From positions 124,001 through 188,000 of the forward strand of contig NZ_JAVIXR010000006.1 of NCBI RefSeq assembly GCF_031157525.1: a DNA stretch of 64,000 nucleotides. Reading direction: 5' to 3'. The notes beneath the pieces were generated by a model, which searched no databases, was not told the origin of the DNA, and saw only the letters and a list, made by a program, of their open reading frames with translations. Positions 16,863-25,648 of the stretch are shown here, piece after piece. How positions within the stretch are numbered: position 1 is the stretch's first letter; each line of letters starts with the position of its first letter. Made by a program: the position numbers and the translations under genes. This stretch comes from Marinobacter sediminicola (lineage in GTDB: Bacteria; Pseudomonadota; Gammaproteobacteria; Pseudomonadales; Oleiphilaceae).

Positions 16863-18257
16863 TCAACCATGGACTCGTTTGATTTCGGCTACGAGCTTTC
16901 CATGAATACCACCAAAGCCACCGTTACTCATGATAACGATGTGGCAAGGGCTGGGCAGATCTGCCATTACACGCTCAATCAACCCCTCTACGGTGGATTC
17001 TACAAGATGCTTTCCGGATTCAGGATTGCCGGACTGCCACTCTGATACCAACTCAGGCAACCAGTCCATAGTGTTCAGGTTGGCCCAATAGATCTTGTCG
17101 GCCAAAGCGGCACTCGGCAGCAACGTATGCTGATGAACACCCTGCTTCATCGTATTGGAGCGAGGCTCAATAAGAGCGATTATCGGTTCCTCGCCCACTT
17201 GATTACGCAGCCCATCCAGCGTTGTTTCTATGGCTGTTGGGTGGTGGGCAAAATCGTCGTACACCTTCACGCCATTAATATCCGCCAGCAACTCCATGCG
17301 ACGCTTTACACCAGAGAAGCGACAGAGTGCAGCCACTGCATGATCGGGCGTTACCCCTACATGCTTCGCAGCAGCAATGGCTGCGAGGGCGTTACGAACA
17401 TTATGCATACCCGTTTGATTCCACTTCACCACCGCAACGGGCTGCTCATGGTGAACCACCATAAATCGGCTACCATCCTCGGATAACAGTTCGGCACGCC
17501 AATCAACCGATGCGGCTGTTTCGCTACCGATAGCCATATCCTGAACCGGGCTCCAGCATCCCATATCAAGGGCTTTATCCAGGTGCTCATCCAGGCTTGG
17601 GCGAATAATCATGCCCTGGGAAGGAACCGTGCGAACCAGATGATGAAACTGTCGTTCAATCGCCTCTACGTTTTCAAAAATATCGGCGTGATCAAACTCA
17701 AGGTTGTTCAGGATCAGGGTATGAGGGCGGTAATGAACAAACTTGGATCGTTTGTCGAAGAAAGCACTGTCGTACTCATCAGCTTCAATAACAAAAAAGT
17801 CGCTATCACCCAGACTGGCTGAAACCGGAAAATCTTTTGGCACGCCGCCCACCAGATACCCGGGTGCAAGCCCCGCCTGATCAAGAACCCAGAGCAACAT
17901 AGCTGTGGTGGTAGTTTTGCCGTGAGTGCCGGCAACCGCCAATACCCAACGATGCCGCAGGACCTCTCTCGCCAGCCACTCCGGGCCAGACATATAATCG
18001 ATATTACGGTTAAGTACTGCCTCAACCTCAGGGTTACCCCGGGACATGGCATTGCCGATCAATACAAGGTCCGGCTTGGGTTCAAGGTGTTCCGGGCTGA
18101 AACCTTCCATCAGGCTGATGCCCTGGGCCTCTAGCTGCGTACTCATGGGTGGATAGACACCCTGATCGGAACCGGTAACTGTGTGGCCGAGCTCCCTTGC
18201 CAATACCGCAAGGCTTCCCATAAATGTGCCACAAATCCCCAGTATATGAATGTGCAT
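16863..18257 (-). CDS. mpl: UDP-N-acetylmuramate:tripeptide ligase Mpl (murein recycling)
   Basis: This 464-residue ATP-dependent ligase attaches the recovered tripeptide L-Ala-D-Glu-meso-Dap to UDP-MurNAc, feeding recycled murein back into peptidoglycan synthesis. It is a Mur-ligase relative with N-terminal MHIHILGICGTFMGSLAVLA, the central ATP site AGTHGKTTTTAM, and YDDFAHHPTAIETTL in the C-terminal domain. I used the ATG at 18257, which gives the family N-terminus; an upstream in-frame start would add 16 residues without similarity. It is divergent from the phosphofructokinase gene and is followed by ubiX. Confidence 0.96.
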   Translation of the reverse strand: MHIHILGICGTFMGSLAVLARELGHTVTGSDQGVYPPMSTQLEAQGISLMEGFSPEHLEPKPDLVLIGNAMSRGNPEVEAVLNRNIDYMSGPEWLAREVLRHRWVLAVAGTHGKTTTTAMLLWVLDQAGLAPGYLVGGVPKDFPVSASLGDSDFFVIEADEYDSAFFDKRSKFVHYRPHTLILNNLEFDHADIFENVEAIERQFHHLVRTVPSQGMIIRPSLDEHLDKALDMGCWSPVQDMAIGSETAASVDWRAELLSEDGSRFMVVHHEQPVAVVKWNQTGMHNVRNALAAIAAAKHVGVTPDHAVAALCRFSGVKRRMELLADINGVKVYDDFAHHPTAIETTLDGLRNQVGEEPIIALIEPRSNTMKQGVHQHTLLPSAALADKIYWANLNTMDWLPELVSEWQSGNPESGKHLVESTVEGLIERVMADLPSPCHIVIMSNGGFGGIHGKLVAEIKRVHG

Positions 18258-18361
18258 TCGCCGTCTGTCCTCTGCGTTGAAACCCGACAAGCCTCCCGTA
18301 TCCATTCGGTGCCGTCAAGCGCATTGCTATCCGCACTTCCTGCCATGAAAATTGCGCGCAT

Positions 18362-18390
18362 TTGACGTATCATCTGCACCATTGTTGAAT
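18362..18390 (+). promoter_or_regulatory. Possible promoter of the phosphofructokinase gene
   Basis: TTGACG (18362-18367) and TTGAAT (18385-18390) are 17 bases apart. A start near 18397 would leave a leader of only about 16 bases without a clear Shine-Dalgarno, so the call is tentative. The -10 lies in a GTTGA-A-TCAAC palindrome (18384-18394). Confidence 0.35.
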
Positions 18391-18412
18391 CAACTGGAGA
18401 CTCCACCCCGAG

Positions 18413-19675
18413 ATGGCCATCAAGAACGCATTTTACGCTCAGTCTGGCGGTGTTACCGCTGTAATCAACGCGAGTGCCTGCGGGGTCATCCAGACCGCCC
18501 GTAAGCATTCGGACAAAATCGGCAAAGTGTTTGCCGGTCGCAACGGCATTCTGGGCGCGCTGTACGAAGAGCTGATCGATACCAGCCTCGAAAGTGATGA
18601 AGCCATTCAAGAGTTGATCCACACCCCGGGCGGCGCATTCGGATCTTGCCGCCACAAGCTGAAGAACATCTCGGAAAACCGTCGGGAATACGAGCGTCTT
18701 ATCGAAGTATTCCGTGCACACGATATCGGCTACTTCTTCTACAACGGCGGTGGAGACTCCCAGGATACCGCCTACAAGGTCTCACAAATTGGCGAGAAGA
18801 TGGGTTACCCCATTACCTGCATCGGTGTGCCAAAAACGGTCGACAACGACCTGCCGTTTACCGATTGCTGCCCGGGCTTTGGCTCTGTAGCCAAGTACAT
18901 TGCCACATCTACGCTGGAAGCCAGCCTGGACATCAAGTCCATGTGCGAGACGTCCACCAAGGTATTCATTCTTGAAGTAATGGGCCGCCATGCGGGCTGG
19001 ATTGCAGCTTCCGGTGGTTTGGCTGGCCAGGGCGAAGGTGAGCCGCCCCACATTATTCTGTTCCCTGAAATCCCGTTTAACCGCGAAGCATTTTTGGAGC
19101 GGGTCGATTTCTGCGTGAAAGAATACGGTTACTGCGTAGTCGTTGCGTCAGAAGGCGCCCAGTATGAAGACGGTCGTTTCCTTGCGGATGCCGGCGCCAA
19201 AGATGCCTTCGGCCACACTCAACTCGGTGGCGTAGCGCCAGCACTGGCGAACATGGTCAGGCAGGCTCTGGGGCATAAGTACCACTGGGCGGTTGCAGAT
19301 TACCTTCAGCGCAGCGCTCGACACATTGCCTCTGCAACCGACGTTGAGCAGGCTTACGCGGTTGGCAAAGCGGCTGTGGAAATGGCTCTGGCTGGCAAGC
19401 AGGCGGTTATGCCTACAATTGTTCGCGAGAAAGCAAAACCATACGTATGGTCGATTGGTGAAGCTCCACTTAGTGAAGTCGCTAACCAGGAAAAGAAAAT
19501 GCCGATCCACTACATTACGGATGATGGCTTCGGCATTACACAAGAGTGCCGCGACTACCTGCTACCTCTGATCGCCGGCGAGAACTTCCCTCCGTTTGAT
19601 AACGGCCTGCCGCGGGTTGCGAAGCTTAAGAACACTCTCGCGGAAAAGAAGCTGAAAACCGACTTTCAGCTCTGA
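18413..19675 (+). CDS. 6-phosphofructokinase, probably PPi-dependent
   Basis: This 420-residue enzyme interconverts fructose 6-phosphate and fructose 1,6-bisphosphate. Conserved sites include AQSGGVTAVINAS for the phosphoryl donor, YNGGGDSQDTAYK, and GVPKTVDNDLPFTD with the catalytic aspartates. Also present are EVMGRHAGWIAA for the sugar phosphate and a C-terminal domain longer than in the ATP-dependent PfkA of about 320 residues. The Asp in GGGDS and the Lys in GVPKTVDND are the residues associated with pyrophosphate rather than ATP use, so the reaction is probably reversible. This is inferred; ATP use is not excluded. A strong bidirectional terminator follows. Confidence 0.88.
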   Translation: MAIKNAFYAQSGGVTAVINASACGVIQTARKHSDKIGKVFAGRNGILGALYEELIDTSLESDEAIQELIHTPGGAFGSCRHKLKNISENRREYERLIEVFRAHDIGYFFYNGGGDSQDTAYKVSQIGEKMGYPITCIGVPKTVDNDLPFTDCCPGFGSVAKYIATSTLEASLDIKSMCETSTKVFILEVMGRHAGWIAASGGLAGQGEGEPPHIILFPEIPFNREAFLERVDFCVKEYGYCVVVASEGAQYEDGRFLADAGAKDAFGHTQLGGVAPALANMVRQALGHKYHWAVADYLQRSARHIASATDVEQAYAVGKAAVEMALAGKQAVMPTIVREKAKPYVWSIGEAPLSEVANQEKKMPIHYITDDGFGITQECRDYLLPLIAGENFPPFDNGLPRVAKLKNTLAEKKLKTDFQL

Positions 19676-19704
19676 TTAATGCTCGGCCCATTCTGTGCCG
19701 TTAA

Positions 19705-19738
19705 AAAAAGGCTCTGCAGGTAACTGCAGAGCCTTTTT
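19705..19738. terminator. Bidirectional terminator between the phosphofructokinase gene and grxC
   Basis: A perfect 15-base inverted repeat, AAAAAGGCTCTGCAG and its complement, has a GTAA tetraloop, with A-runs on one side and T-runs on the other. It ends the plus-strand phosphofructokinase gene and the convergent grxC. Confidence 0.92.
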
Positions 19739-19759
19739 CATTAACAGAAGCGTGACTTA

Positions 19760-20011
19760 CTAAACCTTTCCCGCTTCCAACTCACGTACGTACGCCGAAA
19801 ATTCGTCATAACCACCAATGTAGGTTTCGCCCACAAGAATTTGGGGCACGGTATGAACGGCACGGCCAATTTTGTCGGCAATATCTTCCTTGGTCATTTC
19901 ATGCTCGATCATATCAACCCAGATGTAAGGCATATTGCGAGATTCACACAGGCTTCTTGCACGCACGCAAAACCCGCAGCTTGAACGGCCGTATATTGTT
20001 ACTTGTTCCAT
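19760..20011 (-). CDS. grxC: Glutaredoxin 3
   Basis: This 83-residue glutathione-dependent thiol-disulfide oxidoreductase has a thioredoxin fold. The start is VTIYGRSSCGFCVRARSL with active site C-G-F-C; E. coli GrxC has C-P-Y-C, so the Pro-Tyr to Gly-Phe change is notable but occurs in the family. The glutathione-binding TVPQILVGETYIGGYDEF is intact. I chose the ATG at 20011 because GGAGG lies 6 bases upstream. It stands alone on the minus strand, convergent with the phosphofructokinase gene. Confidence 0.93.
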   Translation of the reverse strand: MEQVTIYGRSSCGFCVRARSLCESRNMPYIWVDMIEHEMTKEDIADKIGRAVHTVPQILVGETYIGGYDEFSAYVRELEAGKV

Positions 20012-20206
20012 AAACGCCTCCAAAAAAGTTACCCCTGAACGACTCCAGGGTAGTTACAAGGGGTATAAATAAACCTGAATTCATGATGACATGATTGAGG
20101 GAATTTAAAAAATTGAAGCTCTAAATAACCGCTATAGTAACGGTTCATACTTAGTAGGGTTTAACAGGGCGAAAGCACAAACACCCATCACCTTAAGGAC
20201 AACTCT

Positions 20207-20650
20207 GTGGTTTACCTGACGTTATTTCTGACCTCGTTCGCAGCGGCCACTCTGTTGCCTGCCTATTCGGAGATACTGACAGGCACGCTGGTTGTCCAGG
20301 GTTATCCCATGTGGTGGCTGTGGTTCTGGGCCACACTGGGCAATACATTGGGGTCTGTGGTGAACGGCATCATCGGCAGGCAGGTGGATCGTTTCAAACA
20401 CAAGCGTTGGTTCCCCCTAAGTGAAACGCAGCTGCACAAGGCCAGAAACAGTTTTAACCGCTATGGCCAGTGGTCTTTACTCTTGGGCTGGCTGCCCTTG
20501 GGCGGTGACGCACTGACGCTGGTTGGCGGCATTATGCGAGTGCCCTGGCTCAATTTCATTGTGCTTGTAGGTATCGGTAAAGGTGTACGTTACGCCTTTG
20601 TGATCTGGTTGGTCGCTGAAGCATCGGGCATATCATCACCGCCGCCATAG
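20207..20650 (+). CDS. YqaA-type (DedA/SNARE-associated) membrane protein
   Basis: This 147-residue inner-membrane protein is predicted to have three or four membrane segments. The YqaA-family start is visible (VYLTLFLTSFAAATLLPAYSE), followed by MWWLWFWATLGNTLGSVVNG and the WSLLLGWLPLGGDALTLVGG hairpin conserved in DedA-related proteins. The start is GTG. Function is unknown; the wider DedA superfamily includes lipid-carrier transporters. Its last 61 bases overlap the 3' end of the ubiB-like gene on the opposite strand, so the two mRNAs are partly complementary. Confidence 0.85.
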   Translation: MVYLTLFLTSFAAATLLPAYSEILTGTLVVQGYPMWWLWFWATLGNTLGSVVNGIIGRQVDRFKHKRWFPLSETQLHKARNSFNRYGQWSLLLGWLPLGGDALTLVGGIMRVPWLNFIVLVGIGKGVRYAFVIWLVAEASGISSPPP

Positions 20651-22035
20651 AGGTACTTGCGCAACAAGGGCTCGCCGTTGAACTCCGAGTGCAGCACAGC
20701 AATAAAGGTGTACACCCCGATAAGCTTACGGTTGAGGAACACGAATTCCTTAGGCGGCACGCGGAAGTAACGGCTTATGGCGGAACGTGCTGCTTGCCGC
20801 GCTACCCGTGATGGCAGGTCACTTTGTTTCCAGCGGTACTCGCCTTTACTGTTTACTGCGTAGTCCGGCCAATTTACGTGATCACTCGATAAGGGCTCCA
20901 GTACCGACATACACACTTCGCCAAACTTCTCCAAAACTTCTTTGGGCCAGTCTGTGCTCATGAAGCGCAGTTTTACCCCTCCATCGATCACCGATTCCAG
21001 GTCATTTTCATAGGAAGCACGAATCATCTGGATAATCGGGTCGAGAAATTCGCTGGTGTAGGATTGCACCGCGCCAAAGTCCAGCAACACGATTCGATCA
21101 TGCTCCACACCTTCCCCGCTTTCTCCAGCAATGCGAATACGGTAGTTGCCGAAGTTGGGGTCTGTCTGTATCTCACCCCATACAAACAACTCCCGGAAGA
21201 ACAGCTCAAGCGCGGCTTCTCCCAGCGCACTACGGCGCTCCAGTGACAGCTCCTTTACCACATCCGCACTCACCGAATGGCCATGCTCATAGGTAGACGC
21301 AATCACCTGCGCGCTGGAATACTCCGGCAACACCCGGGGAACCACAAACCGAGGATCGCTCTTGAGCATTTGGCGAAACTTCTCTGTGGTGCGCGCCTCG
21401 AGATGGTAGTCCACCTCCCGGTGCATCATCTGTCGCACCTCTTCCAGCCAGTCCTCAAACTCCGGCCCGAAGCTCACCAACCGAGCCACTCTGAGTAGCT
21501 GAGCCACCGCATTTAAATCGCTATCAACCGCATCGGCAACACCCGGATACTGAACCTTGAGCACCAACTCCAGTCCATCGCTGCGCCGCAAAGCACGGTG
21601 CACCTGCCCCAGAGATGCTGCCCCAATAGGCTCAGGGTCTATATCCAGCTCAGCAAACTTGTCGCTGCCCAACTCAGCTTTGAGTACCCGCTCAATAGCA
21701 GGCCACTCCAGAGAGGTAGTCTGATCCTCCAGCGTATGTAAAGCTTCCGTGACCTCTTCGGGCAAAAAATGCTCGCCATAAAGCGCCATCACCTGGCCAA
21801 TTTTGACCACACTGCCTTTCAGCCTCCCCAGCTCTTCCACCAGAAGGTGGGCTTGCTTGGACAGCATGGCGCGGTGGCGTTCATCCCGCTTATCCTTGCT
21901 GCTGAACCAGTTTGTAGCCATATGCGAAGCGACACGCGTTCCGGCAAAGAGCCCGGCGCGAGTTAGGCTCAGCCGGCGCTCAAAGCTGCCGGTCTTGATA
22001 CGGGAGACTGAATTACCTGACTGTCTGGATGACAT
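20590..22035 (-). CDS. ABC1/UbiB/AarF family kinase-like protein
   Basis: This 481-residue protein has the atypical-kinase fold of the UbiB/COQ8 family. The family's KxGQ motif is in VVKIGQVMALYGE, the alanine-rich loop is IGAASLGQVHRAL, and the metal-binding Asp is in VLLDFGAVQSY. True UbiB has C-terminal membrane helices and a longer sequence; none is seen here, so this is more likely a soluble ABC1 paralogue than the ubiquinone-synthesis gene. The start at 22035 was chosen because the residues before it lack similarity. It overlaps the yqaA-like gene tail to tail. Confidence 0.88.
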   Translation of the reverse strand: MSSRQSGNSVSRIKTGSFERRLSLTRAGLFAGTRVASHMATNWFSSKDKRDERHRAMLSKQAHLLVEELGRLKGSVVKIGQVMALYGEHFLPEEVTEALHTLEDQTTSLEWPAIERVLKAELGSDKFAELDIDPEPIGAASLGQVHRALRRSDGLELVLKVQYPGVADAVDSDLNAVAQLLRVARLVSFGPEFEDWLEEVRQMMHREVDYHLEARTTEKFRQMLKSDPRFVVPRVLPEYSSAQVIASTYEHGHSVSADVVKELSLERRSALGEAALELFFRELFVWGEIQTDPNFGNYRIRIAGESGEGVEHDRIVLLDFGAVQSYTSEFLDPIIQMIRASYENDLESVIDGGVKLRFMSTDWPKEVLEKFGEVCMSVLEPLSSDHVNWPDYAVNSKGEYRWKQSDLPSRVARQAARSAISRYFRVPPKEFVFLNRKLIGVYTFIAVLHSEFNGEPLLRKYLYGGGDDMPDASATNQITKA

Positions 22036-22379
22036 GTATGACCTGTCCGGATCTGAGAATTTACTAACCCTGAATGGCTCTCTGATTAGCACTCTAAACG
22101 TAACAGCAGTGGGTGTCTCGTGTCATTATACGGATACTTCAGCCACCCGACCTCTCCGATTCGACCCATGTTTTGCGGCTTGCCGGCCATTGTTCATCCA
22201 TGCTCGTCGGTTTATACCTGCTCTGATACCCATACAGTCTGGCCATCGCCGAAGTAGTTTGCTGTCAGCCTCTGGCTAGTTTTACGTTTTGACACAACTC
22301 CGGCTCTGAATACGGTCTACTATTGGATGGACACGGAATCAAACGTGCTGATAATCATCAATAAGATCCAGTTCACTCT
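22036..22379. other. Divergent intergenic region between the UbiB-like and diguanylate cyclase genes
   Basis: This 344-base gap lies between two gene starts facing away from each other. It should hold both promoters. On the plus strand a TTGACA (22289-22294) is present, but the nearest -10-like hexamers (TACGGT at 22311, TACTAT at 22318) are poorly spaced at 16 and 23 bases. I see no RNA gene, repeat or convincing small ORF. Confidence 0.5.
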
Positions 22380-23474
22380 ATGTCGAATATTGCGCCTGAT
22401 CCTCCTGCAAATGAGCACTCTCAGCTCCGAGTGTCGGGTGAAATTCCAGTCCCGGTTCTGATTAACTGGCTGAGTATTACAGCAGTGCCATTGCTTGTTT
22501 TTTTTGCCTCTCGGTCTGTCGAGCAGGGCGAACACCTGTCGGCGGGTCTGCTCATAGTATTTGCCGTTCTGATGATCACCAATCTGCTGATTTACACTGC
22601 GCTTCGCCACAAAACCTTTCAGCGACGCGCGTTTATTGGTCTGACCACCACCGTATTTATCTATGTGTCAGTCAGCGCGTTAGAGAATGGCTCAGCGATT
22701 ATCTGGCTTTTTGCCTACCCACCCATCATTTTTTACATCAGCGATGCGCGGTTTGGTGTTGGCGCCTGCCTCTTCGGATTTACGGGGGTTATGCTGCTGT
22801 TCTTCAGCCCGCTTGCAGACCAATTACTGAATCTGCCCTATAGCACCAGCTTCCGGATTACTATGGTTGTAGCCCTCGGCTTTGAAATGATCACTTGCTA
22901 CATCCTTGATCGGAGCCGGCGGCGCAGCAAACTTGGTTTGCTCGCGCTGGCCCAGGAGTTCGAGTACGCCGCCAAACATGACACGCTCACAGGGCTGGCA
23001 AACCGCCGAGAAGCTTTGGCGCAACTGGAAGCGGAATACGAGCGTTACCTTCGCACCAGCAGGCCATTTTCCGTGCTACTGGTGGACATCGACCTGTTCA
23101 AGAGCGTAAACGACACTTACGGTCACCATGTAGGTGATGAGCTGATTGTGCTGGTTGCTAGAACATTACATGAAGGAGCCCGAAAACTGGACACTACCGC
23201 TCGCTGGGGAGGCGAGGAATATCTGGTATTACTACCAGAAACCGACGCAGATGGGGCGGTGCAGATTGCCAACAGGATTCGTGAAGCAATCGCTGAAAAA
23301 GCTGTGATGGTGGCTCACACAGAAGTGCACTGCACTGCCAGCATTGGCGTCGCAAGTATCAAGGGGGCGGAGTCTATCGACAAGCTTCTTCAGCGTTCAG
23401 ACGAAGCCCTGTATCGTGCAAAAGAGCTCGGGCGCAACCGTGTTTGCGTTCATCAGTCCCACGAACCAGCCTGA
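22380..23474 (+). CDS. Membrane-anchored diguanylate cyclase
   Basis: This 364-residue enzyme makes cyclic di-GMP from two GTP. Residues about 20-180 hold six predicted membrane segments forming an uncharacterised sensor. The GGDEF domain follows ([17 protein letters not shown], then [21 protein letters not shown]), with active site G277-G-E-E-Y281 in [18 protein letters not shown] at 268-271 is an intact I-site five residues upstream, so product inhibition is expected. No EAL domain is present. The 3' end overlaps lipB on the other strand by 22 bases. Unlike the two GGDEF-like proteins at 32.6-34.7 kb, this one appears active. Confidence 0.93.
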   Translation: MSNIAPDPPANEHSQLRVSGEIPVPVLINWLSITAVPLLVFFASRSVEQGEHLSAGLLIVFAVLMITNLLIYTALRHKTFQRRAFIGLTTTVFIYVSVSALENGSAIIWLFAYPPIIFYISDARFGVGACLFGFTGVMLLFFSPLADQLLNLPYSTSFRITMVVALGFEMITCYILDRSRRRSKLGLLALAQEFEYAAKHDTLTGLANRREALAQLEAEYERYLRTSRPFSVLLVDIDLFKSVNDTYGHHVGDELIVLVARTLHEGARKLDTTARWGGEEYLVLLPETDADGAVQIANRIREAIAEKAVMVAHTEVHCTASIGVASIKGAESIDKLLQRSDEALYRAKELGRNRVCVHQSHEPA

Positions 23475-24115
23475 TCCTCCCAGCCCTTCCGGTAACTCAC
23501 TGCAGTATCGCCCAGCCCTGCAACGAGCTGCGCTGCCAGCCGCTGCTCAATATCATCAATTGACGCCGAGGCTGCAAAGTCACTGGTTTGGCACATGGCT
23601 AAACCTGAATAACCGCAGGGGTTAATCCTCCGGAACGGCTCCATGTCCATATCCACATTCAGTGCCAAGCCGTGGAACGAACAGCCACGACGAACTCGCA
23701 ATCCGAGGGAGGCAATTTTTGCATCACCCACGTAGACACCCGGCGCATCCGACCGAGGTTTTGCGACAATATCAAGCTCAGCAAGCGTACGCACTATACC
23801 CTGCTCAATAATGTCGACCAGCCCCCTCACGCCTATCTTGCGACGGGTTAACCCAATCATCAGGTAAATCACCAGCTGGCCAGGTCCGTGATAGGTCACC
23901 TGTCCACCACGGTCCACCTGGATTACCGGAATATCACCCGGCGCCAGAATGTGTTCTGCCTTGCCGGCCTGACCCTGAGTGTACACCCGGGGATGTTCCA
24001 GGCACCAAAGCTCGTCATTCGAGTCGTCGCCTCTTTCCGCCGTGAAGCTTTTCATGGCTTCCCAGGTTTCCAGATAGGGCTGTTGCCCTAAAGACCTGAC
24101 AATCAGATCAGGCAT
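23453..24115 (-). CDS. lipB: Octanoyltransferase LipB
   Basis: This 220-residue enzyme moves an octanoyl group from acyl carrier protein to lipoyl domains, the first step in lipoate synthesis. The signatures are [38 protein letters not shown] with the catalytic Lys, and [13 protein letters not shown] with the catalytic Cys. Length matches E. coli LipB. It lies 5 bases after the YbeD-like gene, the pairing found in E. coli (ybeD-lipB); lipA is not in the window. Confidence 0.97.
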   Translation of the reverse strand: MPDLIVRSLGQQPYLETWEAMKSFTAERGDDSNDELWCLEHPRVYTQGQAGKAEHILAPGDIPVIQVDRGGQVTYHGPGQLVIYLMIGLTRRKIGVRGLVDIIEQGIVRTLAELDIVAKPRSDAPGVYVGDAKIASLGLRVRRGCSFHGLALNVDMDMEPFRRINPCGYSGLAMCQTSDFAASASIDDIEQRLAAQLVAGLGDTAVSYRKGWEDQAGSWD

Positions 24116-24120
24116 GGCGC

Positions 24121-24390
24121 TTACAACACCATGTGAACGCGGCCGCTGGCCTTGAGATCCTCAAACAAGGCCTTTAGCTGTGGTTCGCCGGTCGCCAGAA
24201 TATTCAGCCGTACCGAGCAGAACCGGCCTTCCCTGCTGTCTTTTACCGAGACATCTTCTTCCTTGATTCCCGGAGCGTGCTGCTCAACAACCGCTACCAC
24301 AAACTCTTTGAAATCCGGTGCGGCATCGCCAATCACTTTGATGCCGTAATCACAGGGAAACTCTATTTTTGGCGCTTTCGGCTCGCTCAT
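24121..24390 (-). CDS. ybeD: YbeD-like protein (DUF493/UPF0250)
   Basis: This 89-residue small protein has an alpha-beta sandwich resembling ACT regulatory domains. The family pattern [19 protein letters not shown] is at the start and [20 protein letters not shown] in the second half. In E. coli ybeD lies between dacA and lipB, exactly as here, and its role is unresolved; a link with lipoate metabolism is suggested only by position. Confidence 0.93.
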   Translation of the reverse strand: MSEPKAPKIEFPCDYGIKVIGDAAPDFKEFVVAVVEQHAPGIKEEDVSVKDSREGRFCSVRLNILATGEPQLKALFEDLKASGRVHMVL

Positions 24391-24419
24391 GCCGCTTTTC
24401 TCCCGGGCTTAACTCGCCC

Positions 24420-25601
24420 TTACTGGAACAACTGAACAAAAAACAATTTGACGGCGTCCCAGATGCGCTTGAACAAACCGCCTTCAGGAACTTCCGTCAG
24501 CGCGAGCACTGGTTGGTCGATCAGTACTTCGCCATTAAAGGACACCTTCACACGCCCGAGCTCATCGCCGGCACGAATTGGTGCCTTGATCACTGAATCC
24601 AGATCCACGCTGGATTCCAGGCTGTTGCGGGACCCGCGGGGAATGGTCACGTAGGCATCTTCAAGCATACCCACCGAAAGCTTGTCCGACTGACCGCCCC
24701 ATACCTTGGCTTCAATCAGCTCTTGACCAGCGCGGAACAAGCGCTCGCTTTCATAGTAGCGAAACCCGTAGTTCAGCATTTTCTGAATTTCCTGAGACCG
24801 CGCCTCAGAACTGCTGGTTCCCATCACTGTCGCAATAAAGCGTGTGTCGTTGCGCTTGGCTGAAGCAACAAGACAGTACCCTGCCTCTTCAGTATGGCCG
24901 GTTTTGAGCCCATCGACACTTTCATCGCGCCATAGCAGGCTGTTGCGGTTTGGTTGACGGATATTGTTGTAAGTAAAGTGCTTCTCCGCGTATATCGGGT
25001 AGTTCTCCGGGTAATCATTAATGATCGCACGGGCCAGAACAGCCAGATCATAAGCGGTGGAAAAGTGATCGGCGGCAGGCAGGCCAGTGGCATTCTGGAA
25101 GTGAGTATCCTTCATGCCCAGGAGCTGAGCTTGCTGGTTCATGATATCCACGAACGCACCCTCACTGCCGGCAACAAACTCCGCCAGCGCTACAGAGGCA
25201 TCGTTGCCCGACTGAATGATTACGCCTTTGAGGAGATCCTCTACGGATACGCTGGTGCCCTCCTTGATAAACGTACGGGAGCCCTCGGTTTTCCATGCCT
25301 TAACGCTGATAGGTACCATGTCGGACATGCTGATCCGGCCTTCGTCCAGCTCCCGCTCAACAATGTACGCTGTCATCATTTTGGTCAGGCTGGCCGGCGG
25401 TAAGCGCTCGTTACTGTTCTCCTCCATGATGATTCGACCACTTTTCGGATCCATCAGCACGTAGGAACTGCCAGCAATTTGCGGCGGCGAGGGAATCAGT
25501 ACTGTCTGTGAAGCTGCCTGACCTGATACCGTCAGCATCAGCACAAACGCAAAGATTGCTGAAACAAAAGAGAGTGAGCGAAAAACTGATTTTAATGCCA
25601 T
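24420..25601 (-). CDS. dacA: D-alanyl-D-alanine carboxypeptidase (PBP5/6 type)
   Basis: This 393-residue low-molecular-mass penicillin-binding protein trims the terminal D-Ala of peptidoglycan pentapeptides in the periplasm. A signal peptide ends near ASQT. The serine active-site triad of motifs is complete: SLTK (about residue 70, PASLTKMM), SGN (QSGNDASVALAEF), and KTG (GLKTGHTEEAG). A C-terminal PBP5-like domain and a final amphipathic anchor (LFKRIWDAVKLFFVQLFQ) follow. It lies downstream of rlpA and upstream of ybeD-lipB in the cell-wall cluster. Confidence 0.97.
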   Translation of the reverse strand: MALKSVFRSLSFVSAIFAFVLMLTVSGQAASQTVLIPSPPQIAGSSYVLMDPKSGRIIMEENSNERLPPASLTKMMTAYIVERELDEGRISMSDMVPISVKAWKTEGSRTFIKEGTSVSVEDLLKGVIIQSGNDASVALAEFVAGSEGAFVDIMNQQAQLLGMKDTHFQNATGLPAADHFSTAYDLAVLARAIINDYPENYPIYAEKHFTYNNIRQPNRNSLLWRDESVDGLKTGHTEEAGYCLVASAKRNDTRFIATVMGTSSSEARSQEIQKMLNYGFRYYESERLFRAGQELIEAKVWGGQSDKLSVGMLEDAYVTIPRGSRNSLESSVDLDSVIKAPIRAGDELGRVKVSFNGEVLIDQPVLALTEVPEGGLFKRIWDAVKLFFVQLFQ

Positions 25602-25648
25602 GGGTCCATTCGTTCGTCGTTAAGTGTGTTTTTTGTGTGATCTGACGA

